Shown: positions 1-13,602, counted from the stretch's first letter. The stretch is 64,000 nt of DNA from Oscheius tipulae (GCA_037178975.1 JASJZH010000005.1:9262501-9326500); one strand, 5' to 3'. Numbers and translations: made by a program. The notes: generated by a model not told the origin, from the sequence alone.

Positions 1-427
1 CTGTTCCAACTGTCATCCTATCAAAAGCGCTTGACATGGACGAGTCAAGCTGTCACTATGTCATTCTGACTCTGTCAGCCGGTCTGTCTCACTTTCTATG
101 TTCCTTAAACATCTCACAGTTCCCCTGTCTATTCACACGTGTCCCTGTCAGCTTGTCTTGTTAACAAGTAGCAATGTCAATTCTACCCTGTAACTGTTCA
201 ACGCGATCTCTCTCGAACTTCAAAGCTAACTTGTAATCTAAACGCTTGGCAGTAACAATAACTAATTGCCAATCAATGCTCTCTTTTGCTTCGAGGCCTC
301 GCACAAATAAACAGAGTGCAACAGTGCTTCCTATATCGCACTGGTGGATATAGGTAAGGAACTTACCAGTCTCCGAATTCCAGTCAGTGTCACTCACCGG
401 CACCTAAATAGTTTGCCTTGCTTCGAA

Positions 428-2154
428 CTATGGTAATCTCACGTCATCACCAGGGAAAGAAGGAGCTGCGCCAGCTCCGAATCCACCACCGCCGCCTCCC
501 CCTCCTCCAAAAGAGAACTGGCCAGGGAAATCGTTGGGGCTGGGAGATGGCAGTAATCCGGACTCTTCAATGGCGGCTGAAATGTTTTCATAGTCACGAC
601 ATAGTTTTTGGGCCTTTCGATGTTCTGCAAAGTTGTAGCGGAGATCAAAGGCTTAAACTTTGCAGGCCATGGAAAGCTCAAAAAGGCTGTTTTTAGCCAT
701 AATCTTTGCGTTCAGGATCTCATAACAAACCTTCCGTTGTCGTCGGCTCAACAGCCTCTGGCTTACTCGTTTCCGGAGCAGCCGTGGTTGATCTCTTGGA
801 CTTGGACTCCCACACGGGATAGACCCTAGTGGGTATTTCTCTCTCCGTGGCCGTCTCTACATTCGAGTCCAGACTCTCCTCCTGTACTGTGTCCTCAATA
901 GGCGGAGCCTCGCCGACAACCTCCCTGGGCTCAACTCTGGCCTCGTCGTCCATGCCAAAATCGTCGAAACCGAGCGAAACTTGGCCCGTGTAATGGTTCT
1001 TCGCCTGGAAAAATCCAGCCTGCGGGGGGTGATAAATCCCATCATGCCCTTGTCCTGTCTCTCTCTACGCAATATGTCCGCGCCAATAGTCGGGTTCTTC
1101 TCCGGTTTTTCGCGCACGCTTTCTCGGAAGATATTATCTCACCGCGGGAGCCTACACAACCTTTGTGCCGTTTTGTTTTCCTTCACCCGATGCCAAAAAA
1201 CTGAGTAGACAGATTTGGAACGACGCGTCCAGAGAGAGAGAGATCAAAATCTACGATTAAGTCATCTTTTTGTGGAAGGGCGATAGTGTCCCTGGGTCAA
1301 GTTTTTTGAATGGACACTTCCACTTCCGAGGGAGAAGAGATAAGGGCAGAGACCGGCGCCATTTTTACTTCCAACTGCGCACCAACTCGCATCTAATCAT
1401 GTTGATACGCAGATGTCAGTTGGTGCGCACGAACTGGCACCCATCTCTGGCTCGCACCAGCTCATAAGATTGGGCAACAATATAGAGCTTTTTATAGATT
1501 CTGGCTGCGTATCGTCGTTCTTAAGATGGTGCCAATAAAAGTCGAATGTTTTTGGCCTTGGACTGCGTACCAACACGTATGACATTCAGGCTGCGTATCG
1601 AGTTTATCTACAGTACCTTGTCGACACGTAGAAAAAAGTTTATGCGCCTTCTGAACTTAAACTGACGACTTCTGCCTATCTACCCCTCTTATAACGAACA
1701 GCTTGTGAACCCATATTGACTACGGTAGCTTGTCGATAGATAGTGCGTATGCTATACAAGTTAGCGCACAGTTAGAATTCAAACTCTTTTCCGTCATTTC
1801 CTTGAAACATTTGTTCTTCGCACCAACTCCAATGTTTGTTCATATGACAAATGAAATATCTATCTAACTCGAGCACTGTCACGCTGCGTACCAAAACAAA
1901 CTTGGCTGTACTCAGCCTGTTTGTCTTCTACGAGTTGGTGCGCAATGAGAATTCAAAACTCCCCGTAATCTTTCCACCTCTGGTTGTGCACTAGCTCTTA
2001 TAGCACGCAGGCTGCGTATCGAGATTTGACAGCTGTAACTGTCGTCAATATACAGCTTGTATTTGATATCGAAGTTAGTGCGCAGTGAGAAATTAATTCA
2101 AAGACGAACCTGAGTCCCTAGGACCAGTAGAAGGAAGAGTTTGAGCACCAGCAT
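428..2154 (-). CDS. putative small secreted protein with glycine-rich tail
   Basis: I do not recognise the family. The three-exon model is 2110-2154, 731-1064 and 428-576, joined in phase 0 and phase 1; it totals 528 nt and gives 175 residues ending at TAG. Residues 1-15 (MLVLKLFLLLVLGTQ) are a hydrophobic signal-peptide core encoded by their own exon. The middle is acidic (GFDDFGMDDEARVEP). A run of nine glycines lies at about residues 150-158, and the tail ends in DDVRLP. There is no membrane segment after the signal, so secretion is inferred. Intron 1 is long (about 1 kb) and packed with inverted-repeat elements. A donor-like GTGAG at the last codons could extend the protein into an open frame reaching 161, but the simple stop is preferred. 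Confidence 0.6.
619..665. repeat. dispersed hairpin element (family B), copy 1
   Basis: It starts with GATGTTCTGCAAAGTTGTAG and continues to AAACTTTGCAGG, an imperfect hairpin. It lies in intron 2 of the secreted-protein gene. Six related copies are listed separately. Confidence 0.7.
1376..2100. repeat. tandem cluster of inverted-repeat elements (family A)
   Basis: Words such as GCGCACCAACTCG, CTGCGTATCGA and CTACGGTAGCTTGTCGA recur in order, followed by the inverted terminal word GAGTTGGTGCGC. At least three to four diverged copies are present. Right ends with a following AGAATTCAAA tail recur near 1775, 1945 and 2085. Single copies of the same element occur near 17893, 36391 and 36669. Short length, terminal inversion and intron location suggest a MITE. 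The cluster fills intron 1 of the secreted-protein gene. Confidence 0.75.
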
Positions 2155-3990
2155 GGCGCCGAAACGAGAGTCGTCCGCTGAAAACCTAGATGATCAGAGA
2201 GTCAGGGGGGCCAGTAAGGAAGATATGATGTAATCAATCAGCTAGCGGCTATCTTCTAGAACCAGTCTTGACGCTCTGCCTCGATTATGATCTTCCGGAG
2301 GTCAACTTGTAACAAGCTGGGGGACGACAAATAAGGTCCAATCGGGGAGCGAGAGAGTAAAGAAAGAGAAAGGTGGAAAACGCTAATGGAAATACATGAA
2401 TGTGGCGGGATACGGAAAGAATGGCTGCCGACTGATAGAGGAACAACATCGGGACGAGTGTGTTGCGTCGGCCTGACAGAACCCGTCGGCCAGCTTCATT
2501 TCGATATCCGAGATCTCTTCTCCGAACGCCGGTCTCGCCTTTTGGCTATGTGCTAACCGCCTATCTCTCAGGTCCGATTGTGGCACTAAACGAGAATCAT
2601 TCCTTGTGGGGAAGGTGAAACAACAGAGAGACAGAGAGGAATGTTTTCGGTCTAATGAGCACGAAGGGAGGAAAGCGATTCGCGAACTGGGACCCGAGGC
2701 GTACAAAAACAGAGAGAGAGAGAGAGATCGGCTGAGACACGCCTCATAGACTCTTTACTTTCTTTCGCACAATCAGAATCTGTAGGTCTGCTTGGAGTAT
2801 CTTGTCGATTGGGGATCCCATGCTGCTGTGGAGCCTGGCTGTCCGCGAATCTCACCCATTGAAGTTGTTTGGAGTCTCGGGAGCGCGTTACTGAAAGGAA
2901 CAATACACAATTTCTGTCTCTTCTGGAGCCTTCAAGGTATCGGTTGCTGACCCATGATAGCCTAGACTCACTTTCTCTTAGTCAAGTTTGGCCCCGTGTC
3001 CCCGACTACTTCGGATATTTGGTCTCCCTCTGATATTGTCTTTATCGTACTGTCCTAAAATCGTCCTCTATCCATCACCTGTGTCCAGCCAGTTTTCCAC
3101 CATCTTGGCATGTCTTTGTCAGACTATCTCTTTCACTCTTTGCTTCTTTAACTTGTTTCTGTCAACCTTTTTCAATTTAGTAGGCCTCTCTTACTCTGGT
3201 CAACTTGTCTCTGACGAGGCAATCTCCTGCTTCAAGTTAGTGTGCTGCAATGACGATTTGGACCATTGGAACACTCCTAGATCTACCCCCCCCCCCCCCC
3301 CCCAAAATGTTACGAGAGAGTGCGTCTTAAGTTCCTAGTAATTAGCTACTGTTTTGAATTCCAAAGCAATTGTTAGAAAAAGAATTTAGCTGCAAAACAC
3401 TCTAATTGAGTGCATAGTTTGCTTTGTCTCCTGTAAATTTTGGTAGTACTATAACATTTTTTTCCTTTGCGTCAAATCGAGTCGCCTGTTATAGTATTAC
3501 CTAACTATTTCGCTTCTGGGAGTACTTGAAATTTTTGTCCGTGTATCGTGAAAAAACCGAAAGCTTCTTTGGGAGAACGTTGCTCCTGTCACGGTAGCTG
3601 GAATGAGGGAACGTGCAGACAAGGTGAAGTGGGAGCGAAGGGTCATGACGGGTCGACAGAAGGGAATAGAAGTCAAAGGAGTCCGTTTATATCGGTCATT
3701 GAGCGCCTAGGGCGATTGCCATACTTGTTACGGAAGTCGTGAAAAAGGCAGCTGAGCAGGGAGGAGAAGGTAGCCTGGAGCACGGACACAGTTTGACAGA
3801 GATCGAGTGATGCGGAGATGACTGCGACAGACTGTTGAGAGAGGAAGAGAGAGAGGGAGCTACAGGACAAGGATAAACAGTTATAAATTTTGTCAAAAAC
3901 TCCGAACTGTGTTACTGGTCTCTCCGCACGGTCACCAACTGTTTTCAAACTCTTGGACCAGGATAGATCCTGTTTTTACACAAAAACTCA
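2155..3990. other. intergenic stretch, no supported gene
   Basis: The open frames here are short and low in complexity. The stretch holds a GAGAGA tract near 2710-2730, degenerate CTGTC-rich sequence near 3000-3235, and a run of 18 C at 3286-3303. I see no exon chain. Confidence 0.6.
3286..3303 (+). repeat. poly-C tract (18 C)
   Basis: This is an uninterrupted C homopolymer. Its true length may be uncertain because homopolymers are error-prone. Confidence 0.9.
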
Positions 3991-4775
3991 CTATGGTGGA
4001 AATTCGAATTCCGGATCGACGCCAATCGTCGTCCCGTACTGACTACTCATGTCCTCGACCTTTGGCTGGTAGAGTTTTCGAACTTTGTCGTAACAGAATC
4101 CGGCCGTTACGATCATAATCAATGAAGTCAGAGCTCCATCGGCCGACATTGCTATGCAAGCATATTTAGCTACTGAACAGAATTTTACGATCATTTGAAA
4201 GACCCAAACCATCTTTAGCATTAGTGCTATTAATTGTATAGACACTGAGCCATCGATTGACCTGATCCCCTGTAAAAATCTCGACGAAGAAGAAGACTGT
4301 CCAGCCCAAAACGCCTATTGTGGCCAGAATCTGATTTTCTTGGGTCTTTGCCATGTTTCTGACCTACATGAAGGAGAATACAAACCAACGAAATCATTTT
4401 TTCCTCCCGGTGTAGAGCAAATAGGAGTGGCATACAATAGAGACCTGAAGAGTTATCATTTTCACGGGTTTATGGACCGATTTGCTGACAAGGAGGCATA
4501 GTCAGCGCTTGGGTGTGGCTTTTCATGGTTTAGGGAGGAGAACAGGACATTTTCTGCACGATTTTTTGACCGAAACTTGAGCTAAAGTCACCTGGAATGA
4601 CTTACTAGTGGCTATGAGGGCAAAGGCCCACCATAATTGGGCAGCCACAAACAGTGAATAGAAGATGATGTAGGCTATAAAGGTGACAATTACTCCACTC
4701 GTTGTGTAATTCTAAAATCCGAGAAATTTTGGAGCTCTACCTCCCAAGGAAACGGACCAGTTCAAATCGAGCCAT
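3991..4775 (-). CDS. small multi-pass membrane protein, family unknown
   Basis: The four-exon model is 4758-4775, 4592-4711, 4210-4363 and 3991-4172, 474 nt in total, giving 157 residues with consistent phases. Exon 1 is only six codons (MARFEL). Hydrophobic stretches are about residues 11-39 (GVIVTFIAYIIFYSLF onward), about 55-74 (ILATIGVLGWTVFFFVEIF) and about 105-130 (CIAMSADGALTSLIMIV). The short polar tail ends EFEFPP. This predicts three or four membrane passes, comparable in size to a tetraspan protein but without a recognisable signature. Intron 3 is 37 nt. The first exon is short and could be replaced by another start upstream. Confidence 0.6.
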
Positions 4776-5631
4776 CGTAGAGGCAGACGGCGGTACGAGA
4801 TGTGCAGCTTGTTTCGCAGCAGGAATTGGCCGATAAGCAGGAGGTGACACATTCCTTCCTGATAACGGTTAGCTGAGGGTCGACCTTAGCTGAGGCAAAT
4901 ATTTTGGAAGAAGGTTTGAGTATGTACTGGATACTAGTACTGTTTGAGCGGAAATAACTGTTGTTTCCTGCTTGGAGAAAATTTCCAGGTGGCTTGAGAT
5001 GGAATGGGAAAGAAAAGCTCGGACAGTTGAAAACAAGTTCAGAAGAGGCAGTACCCCTTTCATTGCTTTTTGCAGCCAAATTGACCGGTTTTCACCCGGT
5101 AACCAGTACTTTTCTGGTAGTCTACTCGACGGACTAAAAGATTTTCCTGCGAAAATAACTCTAACCGCAACGATGTCAATGAAAAATACCCGCAAAACTT
5201 TGTTTATTCATTAAAGAGCCTCAGTTTTCGGCGGTTCGAATCCGCGCCCCACTGATAAGTTGCGCACCAACCCGGCTACCGTAACCGCGGCTGTTTTCCA
5301 ACTGTTGAATCCCAAAATTTTTCCTTTTCCCAAAAGTGTTCACGTCCTTTTTTCTTGGTGTTTTAACAATTTTTTGCCCTCTTTTGTCTAAAATTATTGC
5401 CCCTCCTGAGCAGACATTTTTTAGCCATAATTTAGTCAATTGCACTCTGTAGAAATATAAACACCCTAGTTACCTGCTGGTGCTTTTTCCTATTTCGTCA
5501 TTTTTCTCGAGTGTTTTGTTCCTCTCTTCTCAAAACGAGCATGTTTAGCTCCAATTAAGGCAATTGTGACTCGTAGAAATCGGTTTCTCGTTCTGTTTTC
5601 TTCCTGCGTCTCAATTTTTCCTATACTGTTC
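4776..5631. other. spacer with Cys-rich open frame and a B-box-like word
   Basis: There is no supported gene. On the minus strand a frame ending at 4762 encodes a six-cysteine stretch (see findings). At 5229-5245 the word GGCGGTTCGAATCCGC resembles a tRNA B box, but there is no matching 5' half. The GTTGCGCACCAACCCGG word near 5260 resembles one end of repeat family A. Confidence 0.5.
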
Positions 5632-5643
5632 GTTTATTTCCAG
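5632..5643 (+). promoter_or_regulatory. probable spliced-leader trans-splice acceptor for RPLP0
   Basis: TTTATTTCCAG ends 38 bases before the RPLP0 start codon, with no coding exon upstream. This is the expected form of an outron 3' end in nematodes. Confidence 0.55.
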
Positions 5644-5681
5644 GGTCAATCTTTAAAAAGGTAAATCCTTACGCCACCAAG

Positions 5682-6749
5682 ATGGTTAGGGAAGATAGAT
5701 CCACCTGGAAGGCCAACTACTTCCTGAAGCTTATCGAGCTGTTCGAGGAGTACCCCAAGTGCTTCATCGTCGGCGTCGACAATGTTGGTTCCAAGCAGAT
5801 GCAAGAGATCCGCTCTGCCATGCGCGGTAAGCCAGTTACCTTTCTTTGCTAATGACTGGTGCTCCAGGCCACGCCGTTATTCTTATGGGTAAGAACACGA
5901 TGATCCGCAAGGCCATCCGCGGACATCTCGCCAAGAACCCCAATCTCGAGAAGGTCCTTCCCCACATCGTCCAGAACGTCGGATTCGTCTTCACCAAGGA
6001 GGATCTGTCGGAGACCCGTGACAGACTGTTGGAGAACAAGCGTGGAGCCCCCGCAAAGGCCGGAGCCATTGCTCCCTGCGATGTCAAGATCCCCGCCCAG
6101 AACACTGGAATGGGACCCGAGAAGACTTCTTTCTTCCAGGCTCTTCAGATCCCCACCAAGATTGCCAGAGGTACCATCGAGATCCTGAACGAGGTCCACC
6201 TCATCAAGACCGGCGACAAGGTCGGAGCTTCCGAGTCTGCTCTGCTCAACATGTTGGGCATCACTCCCTTCTCGTACGGATTGGTCGTTCTCCAGGTCTA
6301 CGACAACGGAACCCTCTACTCTCCTGACGTTTGTTTTGTCTTGCTGCTAATATACTATTCGTTTTGCAGGTTCTCGATATGACCACCGATGAGCTCCGCA
6401 AGAGATTCATGGCCGGCGTCCGCAACGTTGCCTCAGTCTCGCTCGCCATCAAGTACCCGACCCTGGCTTCCGTCGCTCACTCCCTCGCCACCGGAGTCCA
6501 GAACATGCTCGGAGTCGCTGCTGCCACCGATGTCACCTTCAAGCAGGCCGAGAAACTCAAGGAGTACCTGGCTAATCCCTCTGCTTTCGCTGCTGCTGCT
6601 CCAGTTGCCGCCGCCTCTGCTGCTCCGGCTGCTGCCGCCGCTGCTCCTGCCAAGGAAGAGGCTAAAGAGGAATCCGACGAGGACATGGGTACGTTCGTCT
6701 TTTAAACTTAAGCTAACTTCAACTTTCAGGCTTCGGTCTCTTTGACTAA
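5682..6749 (+). CDS. RPLP0: 60S acidic ribosomal protein P0
   Basis: This is the stalk-base protein of the large ribosomal subunit, which anchors the P1/P2 dimers at the GTPase centre in the cytoplasm. The exons are 5682-5826, 5868-6328, 6370-6688 and 6730-6749, giving 314 residues, the usual length. The N-terminus [14 protein letters not shown] is typical of uL10. A long Ala-rich hinge (about residues 275-300) leads to an acidic [13 protein letters not shown] segment and the diagnostic FGLFD end, which is split off into a 20-nt last exon. Introns are 41 nt. G/C-ending codons dominate, as expected for high expression. It is the first gene of a tight four-gene run, and an AATAAA lies about 50 bases after the stop. 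Confidence 0.99.
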
Positions 6750-6890
6750 ACATCTGCAGAAGATCGTCACAGACGTTTTTGTTACCTCTCGTTATGGGAA
6801 TAAAATTGTTATCCATTCAACCTATGTTCAAATCGATTGGTTGAAACCATTCACTATACCTTATTCCTCGTGCTATCACTTGTCTAACTT

Positions 6891-6902
6891 GCGTCGTTTT
6901 AG
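6891..6902 (+). promoter_or_regulatory. probable trans-splice acceptor for TPT1
   Basis: GCGTCGTTTTAG ends 21 bases before the TPT1 ATG. It lies inside the 174-bp spacer after RPLP0, as expected for a downstream operon gene. Confidence 0.55.
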
Positions 6903-6923
6903 TAACTGGTCCAACGAAGCACT

Positions 6924-7816
6924 ATGCTGATCTTCAAGGATGCCTTCACTGGTGGGTTTTCTTGGCATTGCTTCGTTCTTTTGTTCTCACGCTCCTTAAG
7001 ATGTGCCTGGTTGTGCGAATTTGGCTGGCTGATGGCCTTGTTTTTTTCACGTTTTGTGAAGGGACTTGGCTTGTCAGTCGGACGATTCGCACTGGATCTG
7101 GGCTCGTTGAATCAAGCGTGAAAGAGCATCTCGATTGTTTGTAATATTTTCATCGCGCTATTGCCTTGTTAACAGTAATCAATCGTTCATTTGCAGATGA
7201 CGAGCTCTCGTCTGACTCCTTCCCCATGAAGCTCGTTGACAACCTTGTCTTCGAATTCAAGGGAAAGCACGTCGTCCGCAAGGAGGGAGACGTCGTCCTC
7301 GCTGGATCCAACCCCTCGGCCGAGGGAGAAGATGGTGAAGATGGATCTGATGAGCACGTCGAGCGTGGTATCGATATCGTCCTCAACCACAAGCTTGTTG
7401 TGAGTTTTGTTTTTTCCGCCTTTAATTGATTGAGAACCGTTTATAATGAAACTTTTCAGGAGATGAACTGCTACGAAGACCCTGCCATGTTCAAAAGTTA
7501 CATCAAGGGATTCATGAAGAAGGTCATCGAGCTCATGGAGAAGAACGGCAAGTCCAAGGAGGACGTCGACGAGTTCAAGAAGAAGATCCAGGCTTTCGTT
7601 GTCTCCCTTCTTGACAAGAAGCGCTGGAAGACGCTTCAATTCTTCATTGGTTAGCCGTTTTGGTAATTTTTCGAAACGTACGTATCTTCAGGTGAGCGTG
7701 CCGCCGAAGGAGCTGAGGGAGGCCAAGTTGCCATCATCGAGTACCGCGATGTTGACGGCGAGGAAGTCCCAACACTTCTTCTCATCAAGGAGGCTATTAT
7801 CCAGGAGAAGAACTAA
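6924..7816 (+). CDS. TPT1: translationally controlled tumour protein (TCTP)
   Basis: TCTP is a small abundant cytosolic calcium- and tubulin-binding protein linked to growth control. The exons are 6924-6951, 7197-7399, 7460-7649 and 7692-7816, giving 181 residues with consistent phases. MLIFKDAFTDDELSSDSFPM is the family N-terminus. The flexible acidic loop (about residues 45-60, GEDGEDGSDE), the helical hairpin with FKSYIKGFMKKVIE, and the end (TLLLIKEAIIQEKN) are all present. The first coding exon has 28 nt. It sits 174 bp after RPLP0 on the same strand. To my knowledge rla-0 and tct-1 are also neighbours in C. elegans, so the pair may be conserved. Confidence 0.99.
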
Positions 7817-7951
7817 TATCGTCGACCCTGTGATAAAATGCATCTGATTCCGTGAATTACATCCTTGAAAAATTTAAATCCTTTTCGATCTCGTTACATC
7901 GGGTTATGTGCCCTTTGATCTCTCTCACCCATTTCCAATACCTTTGCTAAT

Positions 7952-7962
7952 CTCGCTTACAG
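7952..7962 (+). promoter_or_regulatory. probable trans-splice acceptor for RPL37A
   Basis: CTCGCTTACAG ends eight bases before the RPL37A start codon, within the 154-bp spacer after TPT1. Confidence 0.5.
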
Positions 7963-7970
7963 GGTTTATA

Positions 7971-8286
7971 ATGGCCAAGCGCACCAAGAAGGTCGGAATC
8001 GTCGGAAAGTACGGAACCCGATATGGAGCTTCCCTCCGTAAGATGGTCAAGAAGATGGAGGTTACTCAGCACTCTCGCTACACCTGCGTCTTCTGTGGTA
8101 AGGAGGCCATGAAGCGCAAGGCTGTCGGAATCTGGAATTGCTCCAAGTGCCACAAGGTTAGCTCTCCTTGTATTTCTCTCTAATCACCAATTTTAGACCG
8201 TTGCTGGCGGAGCCTACGTCTACGGAACCGTCACTGCCGCTACCGTCAGATCTACTGTCCGTCGTCTTCGTGACCTCAAGGAGTAG
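7971..8286 (+). CDS. RPL37A: 60S ribosomal protein L37a (eL43)
   Basis: This zinc-binding protein of the large ribosomal subunit has exons 7971-8156 and 8197-8286, giving 91 residues. The N-terminus [19 protein letters not shown] is typical. The zinc ribbon has two CxxC pairs, CVFC and CSKC, at about residues 39-42 and 57-60. The end is VRRLRDLKE before TAG. The 40-nt intron falls right after the second Cys pair. It is the third member of the run, 154 bp after TPT1, and is followed 158 bp later by METTL26. Confidence 0.99.
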
Positions 8287-8444
8287 ATATTCCTCTGTTA
8301 TTGTTATACAGTTGCAATGAATTGTGACTGATTACACTTTCCTTGTTGATCGGTCTATTTCGTCATTTGAATGCGGTTGTGACTAGTTATTGATCGTCGG
8401 GGAGTATTAGCGTCCTCCAAGTTTGGCTGTACTATTATCGAGCC

Positions 8445-10926
<2,482 letters not shown>

Positions 10927-10959
10927 TAGATTCACATACTTAATAAACTGTGTATTGTG

Positions 10960-11410
10960 GGTACAAGAGTCAGTGTGTAGCAGAGTATGCAGAGACAGAC
11001 ACATGACCACGTTGTTCTACGCTCAAAACGCAGAAGTGGAGAAGCGATTCTGTTTTCTCGTAATTTCTAGAGTTTTACCAAAAGAGTTTTCAAAAAGACC
11101 TCCCCTCTTGTCTGAAGACTGTGATTGTACGAATCTAAGTTGCTCGGGACCTCCTGTCCTGAGTAGAGGAGACGTCGAAACAGCCATCTAGAAGAGCAGC
11201 ATCCAAACCAACTGAAGTGAATCGCCTGTCACGTCTTTTAAGAAAGCATCTCTCGACAATAATTGGCATTTAGAGTGTATTTGTTTTTGAAAACTCTTTT
11301 GGCAAAACTCTAGAAATTACGAGAACTGAATCGCTTCTCCACTTTTGCGTTTCGAGCCTAGAACCTTACCATGTGTCTCTGTTGCTCTGTTACATACATC
11401 TCTACTTCTA
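10960..11410. repeat. foldback element with ~110-bp inverted arms
   Basis: The arm at about 10975-11096 (…GTGGAGAAGCGATTC, CGTAATTTCTAGAG, AGAGTTTTCAAAAA) is inverted at about 11283-11400 (TTTTTGAAAACTCT, CTCTAGAAATTACG, GAATCGCTTCTCCAC). A loop of about 185 bp separates the arms. Similar AATAAACTG(T/A)GTAT words stand just outside both arms (about 10942 and 11459), possibly target duplications. It lies in the spacer between METTL26 and the sulfotransferase gene. Confidence 0.8.
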
Positions 11411-11508
11411 GAGATGACATCAAAGAGCTAATCTCCGTCAGAAAGATTCATTCGTATCAATAAACTGAGTATCGTTGGCAGAGATTCGTTGTGCAAGATG
11501 GCAAGCTA

Positions 11509-13602
11509 TCAAACCCGTTTGAACATAATTTGGTGGTCACCGGTATCGTCATCGTAGAGCTCGAGTGACACGCTGTCCTCGTATGTCACATTTGGCTGTG
11601 GAGATTCTGTCTCCCGGACGAAGAAGACATCCTCGGTCGAGAAGGCCGACTTCCGAGAAGGTTGCTGAAAGTCTCTCAGTCTCTATGTCTCGCTGTCTCT
11701 ATGTCCCTCTCATTTTCACGCTGTCTCTCTATCTCTTTGTCTCTCAATTTCTTGGTCTCTCAGTCGCTTCGTCTCTGTCTCACTGTCTCTCTGTCTTTCA
11801 CAATGACTTTCTGTACTTACGAAGATCTGAATGTCGTTGCGCATCTGTTTCAACCTCTTGTTGAAAAGCTTCACAGCGAACTCATAAAGTTCAATGTCCA
11901 GACGATTCCTCTCCCGGATCAGAGACAACTGCTTTTCTGATATCTCCGTCCCATTCGACTTGCTCTTGCTCCATTCGGACAGGTTCCTCGTGAAACTGAA
12001 ATCGGAATGAGACAGTCTAGAATCCTCGACTACCTGAGTCCGAAGAGCTGCTCGAACATGAACTGGCTGTCATCCATCCTCTCCTTCAGTCCGAAATAGG
12101 CCAGGTTTCGAAGGTTGGACTTGGCACTTTCCAGCATAATGCTGTCTCTCGTCTCTGGAGCCATTCCTGTTCGAGAATAGCAGTTGACAAGAGACAGGTC
12201 TGCTAGCATTCTCGTCTGTCTGAAAGAAAAAACCTGAAACAGGTCAGCTCAGAGTACAAATCTGAACGAAAACAAGGCAAACTGACAAGGATTGAACTGA
12301 GGCAGTAGATAAGCTAGACAGGAGCCGTATAAGGACTGAACAAGCTGACAGAGTAAGAGACGAGAAGATGATAAGGACAGGCTCAAAAGAACTGAACCTG
12401 GGCAGACGGCAGATACAAAAGATGGAGATTGACACAACCAGGCTGACAGAGGCAGAGACAGAGAGGCAGATCGACAGAGTAACAGAGAGACAGAAATACA
12501 GAAATGGTGGACAAGCTCTCAGATTCAGGCTGAGAGACAATAGGATGGCGCGTTGATGTTGCTTCGAAAAGGAAACGAACGAACCTGTTGAAGGCCAGAT
12601 TGAAGGGACAGTGCAGGAATTCGTCCAAAGAGACCCCATCCCATCCATTCTGGGGATCAAAACAGAGAGGTAGCTCATCAGGGGTGGGTGGTCGTCCATT
12701 GCAGACGTGTCTAGACTGACTTCGAACATTCCAATCAGGGGTCTCACCTTGACGCGATCCAGGTGGCTCCCCGATTGACATGACGGAACTCGGAGATGAA
12801 CCGGGAGACCGGGTCGCGGAGGAAACTTGTGTAGAAGTAGCGTCTCTTTCGGTGAGCTCCTTCCTTCTTGTCCATTGCAGCATCGACACAATTGCTTACA
12901 AAGAGCTCGGTGAAATCGGCATGGAGACCGCAGACCCAGCCTGTGGAGTAGCGGGAGAAGAGCCAGATCTCATTTTTGTTGTTCGGTCGCCTACAAGAAC
13001 ATCTCTTCTTTCCCTTGTTGCAGACACAGGGTTTTTCCAAGTCCAGAAATTTTACTAGGAACTTTTCGAACGAAGTTCCAGCCGTCTTTTGGATGTGGAG
13101 AAAGACGAGCACGTCCGACCCGCTGATGTTGAACCTGTAATTTTAAATTACAGAGTAACAGAGAGACAGACAAAAAACCAGACAAAGACAGAGAGACAGA
13201 AGAGACGGTGAGAGAAACAATAAGACAGAGAGACAGAGACTGCCTCTTACCTGGACCGGGTATCCTCAACTATCTTGCTATAAGAATAATTCCATCTCGT
13301 GTAGTAGGACGGTTTGAAGTCGGTCGCAATGCTATTCTTGAAGGCAAAGTTTCGCATCTGGTCTATTGAAAACTTAGTCGAGACTTCAGTGCTCAAATAG
13401 CCTTCGGAAGACGAGCCTGGAAAGAGACAGATGGAAAAGAACACTCAAGATACTTACCAATCGAGACATAGAGAAGACAGCATGCCAAAAGCACAAAAAG
13501 TCCGATGACCCGCTTGGAACAGAGCGGAGAGACGAAGGCTCTATTGGCGTGAGGACGAATCATCATGAGACCATCTCCCTTTCTGGAAGGACAGATGGTC
13601 AT
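11509..13602 (-). CDS. hst-6: heparan-sulfate 6-O-sulfotransferase
   Basis: This Golgi type II membrane enzyme transfers sulfate from PAPS to the 6-O position of glucosamine in heparan sulfate. The seven exons are 13458-13602, 13251-13416, 12748-13134, 12585-12710, 12034-12219, 11821-11995 and 11509-11664, in frame, giving 446 residues. A single N-terminal anchor (VIGLFVLLACCLLYVSIG) lies at about residues 32-49. The PAPS 5'-phosphosulfate site LVFLHIQKTAGTSFEKF starts at about 113, and the 3'-phosphate site FLRDPVSRFISEFRH lies near 210. STGWVCGLHAD, RGATW and CPFNLAFNRQTRML are family landmarks. A helical tail (LDIELYEFAVKLFNKR) ends the domain. Introns 4 and 6 carry CTGTC/GACAG tracts. No catalytic motif is missing. 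Confidence 0.96.
11668..11800. repeat. (GTCTCTCT)-like simple repeat in sulfotransferase intron 6
   Basis: This imperfect array of GTCTCTCT/CTGTCTCT words lies wholly inside the intron between exons 6 and 7. Confidence 0.85.
12245..12540. repeat. degenerate GACAG tract in sulfotransferase intron 4
   Basis: GACAG, GACAGAG and TGACAG words recur at short irregular spacing over about 300 bp. The same motif, on either strand, forms similar tracts elsewhere in the window. Confidence 0.7.

Noticed and set aside
161-403. Open frame downstream of the Gly-rich exon as an extra last exon of the secreted-protein gene
   Set aside because: It would need an intron at the last codons of exon 3, while the unspliced frame already ends cleanly in TAG. 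It is kept only as an alternative.
2988-3338. 116-codon plus-strand open frame with hydrophobic residues
   Set aside because: It is produced by CTGTC-rich low-complexity sequence and ends in the poly-C tract. There is no ATG context, domain or exon chain.
5221-5250. tRNA gene upstream of RPLP0
   Set aside because: The B-box word is perfect, but there is no A box or acceptor stem at the right distance.
6433-6816. Long minus-strand open frame opposite RPLP0
   Set aside because: Shadow of the highly biased codon use and Ala-rich hinge of RPLP0.
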